From: Acidiferrobacteraceae bacterium
GTDB taxonomy: Bacteria > Pseudomonadota > Gammaproteobacteria > Acidiferrobacterales > SZUA-150
DNA: 58,757 nt
NCBI GenBank assembly: GCA_003228915.1
Contig: QIGL01000099.1
Coordinates: forward strand, 1-58,757
Direction: 5' to 3'
The position numbers were made by a program, and so were the translations under genes. The notes beneath the pieces are model-generated. The model did not search any database. It was not told the origin of the DNA and was given only the letters and a program-made list of their open reading frames with translations. This document shows, piece after piece, positions 54,441 to 58,757 of the stretch. The first letter of the stretch is position 1. Every line of letters starts with the position of its first letter.

Positions 54441-55097
54441 TTACAGTGGTTGTAGCTCCTGCCACCAGTTCGGGCTGGCGCCTTCGACTTCACCAGATTC
54501 GTAAATACTATTGGCCATGTTCAGCGAGGCCATGCCCGGTGCACTATCTAACAAATAAATATTACCGAAGTTCATTTTTTGTTTTATTGTAAGCCCTTTT
54601 GCAGTAACCCACTGCTTAACTTTTTTGTCATTCCAGTCGGAGTTAAAAGTTACCAGGATACCGCCAGGTAGCGCCCTGCGCTGGCCACCACCGGACTTAC
54701 TATTGGTAAATACCGGTGAAAGCGAACCTTTCATGGTTCCACTTAAAGCTGACAGAGATTGCTTTGAGTCACTGGCCGCACTTATATCCCAAAGTTTTAC
54801 CGTAGCAGATGTTTGCTTACCGACCGCCGCAGCAGAAGCCATATTTGCTTTCATTGTACTACCAGCGCCCGGCGTGATTAGCTCGGCTACAATATTATTG
54901 TCCTGGAAAATAGTGCGTTTTCGCTTGCCGTCATACCAGTAATAATTACCGGACAATTTTGTGTCAGACCCACTGGCGGTATCACCGGATTTATCACGTT
55001 TGGGTAAATCGCCCATTGCCCCAACAGTTGTTGATAAAGTAACTGTTAGCAGCACCATTAAAGTTCTAAACCAGTGTGATGTGTTGTTGAGTTTCAT
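54441..55097 (-). CDS. Secreted subtilase propeptide-like protein (stand-alone)
   Basis: A 218-residue protein with a signal peptide ending near TVGA. The C-terminal 80 residues have the pattern of a subtilisin propeptide: GGILVTFNSDWNDKKVKQWVT, a GLTIKQKMNFGNIYLL strand pair, and the ending EVEGASPNWW. This resembles the VEYAEPN-type junction that normally precedes an S8 catalytic domain. It lies 58 bp downstream of a kexin-like protease gene lacking its own propeptide, and a terminator closes the pair. A trans-acting chaperone or inhibitor role is inferred. The N-terminal 130 residues, partly low-complexity Ser/Thr/Ala, are not recognised. Confidence 0.65.
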   Translation of the reverse strand: MKLNNTSHWFRTLMVLLTVTLSTTVGAMGDLPKRDKSGDTASGSDTKLSGNYYWYDGKRKRTIFQDNNIVAELITPGAGSTMKANMASAAAVGKQTSATVKLWDISAASDSKQSLSALSGTMKGSLSPVFTNSKSGGGQRRALPGGILVTFNSDWNDKKVKQWVTAKGLTIKQKMNFGNIYLLDSAPGMASLNMANSIYESGEVEGASPNWWQELQPL

Positions 55098-55155
55098 AAG
55101 AACGTCCTCATACCATTAATTTTTAAAATTTTTAAATCAGTTTCAGCAAAGGTGT

Positions 55156-56793
55156 TTACGTGCCGCTAATCGCCAGAGACCAGCTACCCCCCGCGGTTTC
55201 AGTATCACCCGTATACCCGTCCCGCACTCGCAGGGTCCAGTCACCATTGGCCACTTCACCTAAATGGCGAACACTGGTAAAGGTCCAGCCACCGCTGTAA
55301 CCCGCACCGCAACTTATACTTACACCTCCGATATTCCTGCACCAGTGAGCGTTTGCCAATTTACTAACCGTGCCCGCCGGGCTGACCAATTCTACTTCAA
55401 GATCGCCAAACCAGGTGTGGTCAGATGTGTAGGTAACGGCGACAGTTTCAACTGCAGTCAGTCCACTACCGGCAACAGTAATGGTGTTGGTTAGCTGGGC
55501 GCCAAACACAGGGGTTTGTTCTACTGTACCGCTACCATCTAGAGCCGGCGCGCCAAAGGTTTGCGGGCCAACAGTGAAAGTCGATTGAGTACCAAGATTG
55601 GTATAGCCCACCGTTGCCGTGACAGCCGCCTGGGCATCAATCACACCAAAACCGTATTTATGGTTGATATCGAGTCCGGCACCATTAATGGCCCAGTCGC
55701 CGTCGCTGGTGTCATTTTTTCGTGCGGTCTGGGCCAGGATTTGGCGCACATCCCGCCATCCCAGTGTAGGTTTGGCCTCCAACAACAAGGCCACGACCCC
55801 GCTGACTACCGGGGTGGCCGAGGAGGTGCCATTAAAACACTGGGTATAATTGGTCGCACTCATGTAGTCCTCAACCTCGGCGCCGGTGTTATAACCCAGG
55901 GCACCGGTCCGGTCGGTGGTGGTGGTGGTATTGACGTTGCCAGTAAAATTCGACTGGCACCAGTTACCGGATGGGGCCGCTACCAGGATACTGGCGCCCT
56001 CTTGTGAATACACCGAGCGTACGCCACGATCATCCGCCGCCGCCACGGTAATCACATTCTCATTATTCGAGGTCTCACTGTAATTGGTATCGACCCGGCC
56101 ACCCGGCGGTGTGTTGGCATCATAACCATGAGAGTTGCCGGCAGCAAATACATATACAGCACCAAGACCGCCACGACCGGTACTGACACCGGAACTGATG
56201 GCCGCCGTGATGATTGCATTCAGGGGGGAAAGAAAACCAACACTACCACCAGGACCCCAACTGTTATTGTAAACATCATTATTGGCAATACCACGAGACA
56301 AAGCGTCAGCTACATTGGCGTCTGTGCCATTTTGCAGCATATTGTAACCCACCAGTTCAGCGGCATATGCCACCCCCCGAACGCCGATATCATTTAAACC
56401 AACGGCTGCAGAAACCCCTGACACAGCAGTACCATGTTCGCCAGTAGTGGGGTCTGTAGACATATTCAGGTAGTTATAACTCGCACCGGCCACGACATTT
56501 GCCGCTAAATCTTCGTGGGCAATCTCGAGACCATCATCGACTATAGCGATGCGCACGCCCGCGCCTTCATAAGTGGCCCATACAGTATCTACATTAATGT
56601 CTTGACCAACTGTGCCACCCTGCTGACCTGTGTTATCCAGGTGCCACTGATCTGAAAAAAGCGGATCCATAGTACCGGGAACAACACCACCGCCACCGCC
56701 ACCGCTGCCGCTGCCGCTCGAACTACCGCCACAGGCAATCAGGAACAGGGCGGGCAGAGTGACCAGAACGATTCTTATATTTTTCAATAGCAT
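55156..56793 (-). CDS. Kexin-like S8 serine protease lipoprotein with P domain
   Basis: A 545-residue protein. Signal peptide with lipobox LIAC (Cys21) and a Gly/Ser tether to residue 36. The S8 domain begins right away with DPLFSDQWHLDNTGQ. Catalytic residues: Asp86 in IVDDG, His120 in GEHGTAV, oxyanion Asn220 in AAGNSHG, Ser324 in NGTSSATP. The C-terminal 130 residues are a P/proprotein convertase domain (HTWFGDLEVELVSPAGT; GDWTLRVRDGYTGD). The usual N-terminal propeptide is missing; a propeptide-like gene follows. Predicted to be anchored to the outer membrane and to act on proteins in the periplasm or at the surface. Confidence 0.88.
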   Translation of the reverse strand: MLLKNIRIVLVTLPALFLIACGGSSSGSGSGGGGGGVVPGTMDPLFSDQWHLDNTGQQGGTVGQDINVDTVWATYEGAGVRIAIVDDGLEIAHEDLAANVVAGASYNYLNMSTDPTTGEHGTAVSGVSAAVGLNDIGVRGVAYAAELVGYNMLQNGTDANVADALSRGIANNDVYNNSWGPGGSVGFLSPLNAIITAAISSGVSTGRGGLGAVYVFAAGNSHGYDANTPPGGRVDTNYSETSNNENVITVAAADDRGVRSVYSQEGASILVAAPSGNWCQSNFTGNVNTTTTTDRTGALGYNTGAEVEDYMSATNYTQCFNGTSSATPVVSGVVALLLEAKPTLGWRDVRQILAQTARKNDTSDGDWAINGAGLDINHKYGFGVIDAQAAVTATVGYTNLGTQSTFTVGPQTFGAPALDGSGTVEQTPVFGAQLTNTITVAGSGLTAVETVAVTYTSDHTWFGDLEVELVSPAGTVSKLANAHWCRNIGGVSISCGAGYSGGWTFTSVRHLGEVANGDWTLRVRDGYTGDTETAGGSWSLAISGT

Positions 56794-57018
56794 AGGTAAA
56801 TCTCCGGAATCTATTTATTTCAAAGAGAACAATGAATATTCTGACTATATATTTATAGCAGGTCGTATAAACTTACCTTATTACAACTTACATATGGCTT
56901 ACATTCTACTGTTTTCCATAAAATATTCGTTTGCCTGGAAAAACTGATAAATATGGAAAAAAACACTAACTACTTAAATATTATAATATTTATTAAGCGG
57001 CGCTAACTTAATTCTAGC

Positions 57019-57777
57019 TCAAAACACAATCGACCGACCACCACAGACTGGAATTATCTGACCAGTGGTATAATCGGCGTCCCGAATCAAAAAAAGTATG
57101 GCCTTGGCAATATCATCGGGACTGCCCATTTTTTTAAGTGGTGTGCTGTCAAGAATTTTTGATTTTACTTTTTCATCAATTTCATTCTCCGGCCACAGGA
57201 TGGCGCCGGGGGCGATGCCATTTACCCGTATGTCCGGCCCCAGTTCCCGCGCCAAAGTTTTAGTCATCATAATATTGCCGGCCTTGGCGATATTATATAT
57301 GGCGTGATTTTTCAGGGGGCGCTCACCGTGGATATCCGCCATGTTGATTATGCAGCCTTTACGTTTTTTTAAGTACGGTGCGGCGGCCTGGGCCAGGAAA
57401 AACGGTGCCTTCAGGTTGGTGCCCATTAAATCCTGCCATTGCTCATCAAGTGTATTATGGTCAGAAGCCTGATCGATAGGTGTCGGGTAAAAACTGGAGG
57501 CATTGTTAATCAACACATCAAGGCCATTAAAAAATCCCGCCGCCTGTTCGACTAATGACGGTATCTGATCGGTAACCAGTAAATCACCCTGGATTATGGC
57601 GGCACTATGGGCGCGCTTTTCATTTAGCTCGTTGGCTAATGATTTGGCGTCCTGCTCAGAATTACCATAGTGGATAACCAGGCGCATACCCTGCCCATGT
57701 AAGACACGGGCCACATGAGCGCCCACGCGCCGGGCGGCACCCGTAATTAAAACCGTTTTTTCCTGGGCTGCTGTCAT
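57019..57777 (-). CDS. SDR-family pteridine reductase-like protein
   Basis: A 252-residue short-chain dehydrogenase. The cofactor motif TGAARRVGAHVA with paired arginines is typical of pteridine reductases (PTR1/FolM). It has LINNASSFYPTP, the catalytic YNIAK, a Ser-equivalent Asp-rich INMADIHG segment, and VNGIAPGAILWPE. Such enzymes reduce dihydrobiopterin, dihydromonapterin or dihydrofolate with NADPH, fitting the nearby folB and folK. It is divergent from the MidA-like gene. Confidence 0.85.
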   Translation of the reverse strand: MTAAQEKTVLITGAARRVGAHVARVLHGQGMRLVIHYGNSEQDAKSLANELNEKRAHSAAIIQGDLLVTDQIPSLVEQAAGFFNGLDVLINNASSFYPTPIDQASDHNTLDEQWQDLMGTNLKAPFFLAQAAAPYLKKRKGCIINMADIHGERPLKNHAIYNIAKAGNIMMTKTLARELGPDIRVNGIAPGAILWPENEIDEKVKSKILDSTPLKKMGSPDDIAKAILFLIRDADYTTGQIIPVCGGRSIVF

Positions 57778-57845
57778 CAGTTCCCGAACAAGTTAGAATA
57801 GGTTCCAGTGTAGAATTAACGACAATACCTTATTTAACTGGATTC

Positions 57846-58757
57846 GTGAACGATAACCCAACCATTAATGACCTTAATCATTTCCGTGCCCGTTTTAAAG
57901 CGGCCGTCGCGGCAGGCGCTGCCTTGCCAATACCCAATGAGGAAGAGGCCAAACGCAGTCAGCAATTAGCTGTTTTAATTCGAGAGAGGATAAAAGCAAA
58001 AGGTGGTTTGATATCTTTTGCCGAATTTATGGAAGCCGCCCTCTATGAACCTGGGCTAGGTTATTACATGGCCGAGAATACAATTTTTGGTGCCGAGGGA
58101 GATTTTCTCACGGCACCAGAGATCTCTGATTTATTCGGCATTTGTATCGCCAGGCAATGTGCGCAAGTTTTACAACAAGTAAAAAATGGCAGCATACTGG
58201 AAATCGGGGCTGGCTCCGGCGTGCTGGCTGCAACCATATTAAATGATCTTGCCGAACATGACGTTTTGCCAGACAAGTATTTTATCCTGGAACGGAGTCA
58301 CCATTTACGTGATAAGCAACTTAAAATTATAAAAGATAAGGCCGGGTCGTTCGCAGATCGCGTCCAGTGGCTCGATCATCTACCAGAATCATTTAATGGT
58401 GTGATTATTGGCAATGAAATACTGGATGCCTTGCCGGTTAATCGATTTATTATAAATGAAAACGGGTTTCATGAATTATGCGTGACAACCCAAAACGACG
58501 AATTTACCTGGGCCCAGGGTTCGCCCTTGCCGGTAGCCCAAAAACGCCTTGATAAAAATAATTTTCCGCAAGAATACGTATCAGAAATTAACCCGACAGC
58601 TGAAACATTTACAAAAAGTATCGTCAACTGTCTCGACACGGGGATAACCCTGTTATTTGATTACGGCTATCCGCGCGCGGAATATTATTTGCCTGATCGT
58701 AAAGATGGCACGCTCATGTGTTACTACCGTCATCGCACTCATAATAATCCCTTTATG
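57846..58757 (+). CDS. MidA-like SAM-dependent methyltransferase (partial, runs off window)
   Basis: 304 codons open to the window end; the family is usually near 390 residues. It starts at GTG. Key motifs: FAEFMEAALYEPGLGYY, GDFLTAPEIS, SILEIGAGSGVLAA (SAM site), GVIIGNEILDALPVNRF and LMCYYRHRTHNNPF. The MidA/NDUFAF7 family methylates an arginine of the complex I 49-kDa subunit in mitochondria; the bacterial substrate is not settled. It often lies next to pteridine reductase or folate genes in gammaproteobacteria. Only the 3' end is missing. Confidence 0.92.
   Translation, partial: MNDNPTINDLNHFRARFKAAVAAGAALPIPNEEEAKRSQQLAVLIRERIKAKGGLISFAEFMEAALYEPGLGYYMAENTIFGAEGDFLTAPEISDLFGICIARQCAQVLQQVKNGSILEIGAGSGVLAATILNDLAEHDVLPDKYFILERSHHLRDKQLKIIKDKAGSFADRVQWLDHLPESFNGVIIGNEILDALPVNRFIINENGFHELCVTTQNDEFTWAQGSPLPVAQKRLDKNNFPQEYVSEINPTAETFTKSIVNCLDTGITLLFDYGYPRAEYYLPDRKDGTLMCYYRHRTHNNPFM

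Overview
The window is a chromosomal segment of a gammaproteobacterium. The housekeeping blocks are classic: the rod-shape and septal cluster mreBCD-mrdA-mrdB-mltB-rlpA followed by dat-lipB-lipA, the macromolecular-synthesis block rpsU-yqeY-dnaG-rpoD with divergent tsaD, and the plsY / folB-folK neighbourhood. Base composition is moderate and many start codons are GTG or TTG. A SulP/SLC13/NhaD transporter group and a YeiH-type putative sulfate exporter would suit a marine or sulfur-associated lifestyle, but no sulfur or carbon metabolism genes are present to confirm that. No genus is claimed. Layout: 1-7.2 kb holds an HPP membrane protein, a lysR-sulP pair and, divergently, an SLC13/RCK permease with NhaD; two copies of TTCCA-N3-TGGAA sit in the divergent promoter region. 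7.6-14.4 kb holds a YejM-like membrane sulfatase, an RCC1-repeat lipoprotein, a Met-rich Spy-like protein, an FkbM methyltransferase and a decayed copy of the gatB tail. 14.5-18 kb is gatC-gatA and gatB, split by a long palindromic repeat. 18-29 kb is the cell-shape and lipoate cluster; dacA and ybeD, usual between rlpA and lipB, are absent, and a MITE-like element sits directly after rlpA. 29-36.6 kb holds an orphan GspE/PilB-type ATPase, thioredoxin, a fatty acid hydroxylase-family protein, a TVP38 protein, then the YeiH-like transporter with a 39-residue membrane protein, a Usp protein and an unknown membrane-anchored protein. 36.6-37.4 kb holds a tRNA(CAU) gene, probably tRNA-Ile2, interrupted in its anticodon loop by a 270-nt group I intron and surrounded by broken tRNA pieces and tandem hairpin repeats. 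37.5-43.9 kb is the rpoD-dnaG-yqeY-rpsU / tsaD block. 44-52.3 kb is an apparent insertion between tsaD and plsY with three large co-directional genes (FG-GAP surface protein, 931-aa metallophosphoesterase, pentapeptide-repeat protein). 52.7-58.7 kb is plsY, folB-folK, a kexin-like lipoprotein protease followed by a separate gene for what looks like its propeptide, a pteridine reductase-like SDR, and a MidA-like methyltransferase cut by the window end. The most unusual items are the intron-bearing tRNA with its shattered duplicates, the protease/propeptide encoded as two genes, the membrane hairpin with a lipobox-like motif embedded in a fibronectin-type domain of the FG-GAP protein, and the YeiH-like transporter paired with a tiny membrane protein.
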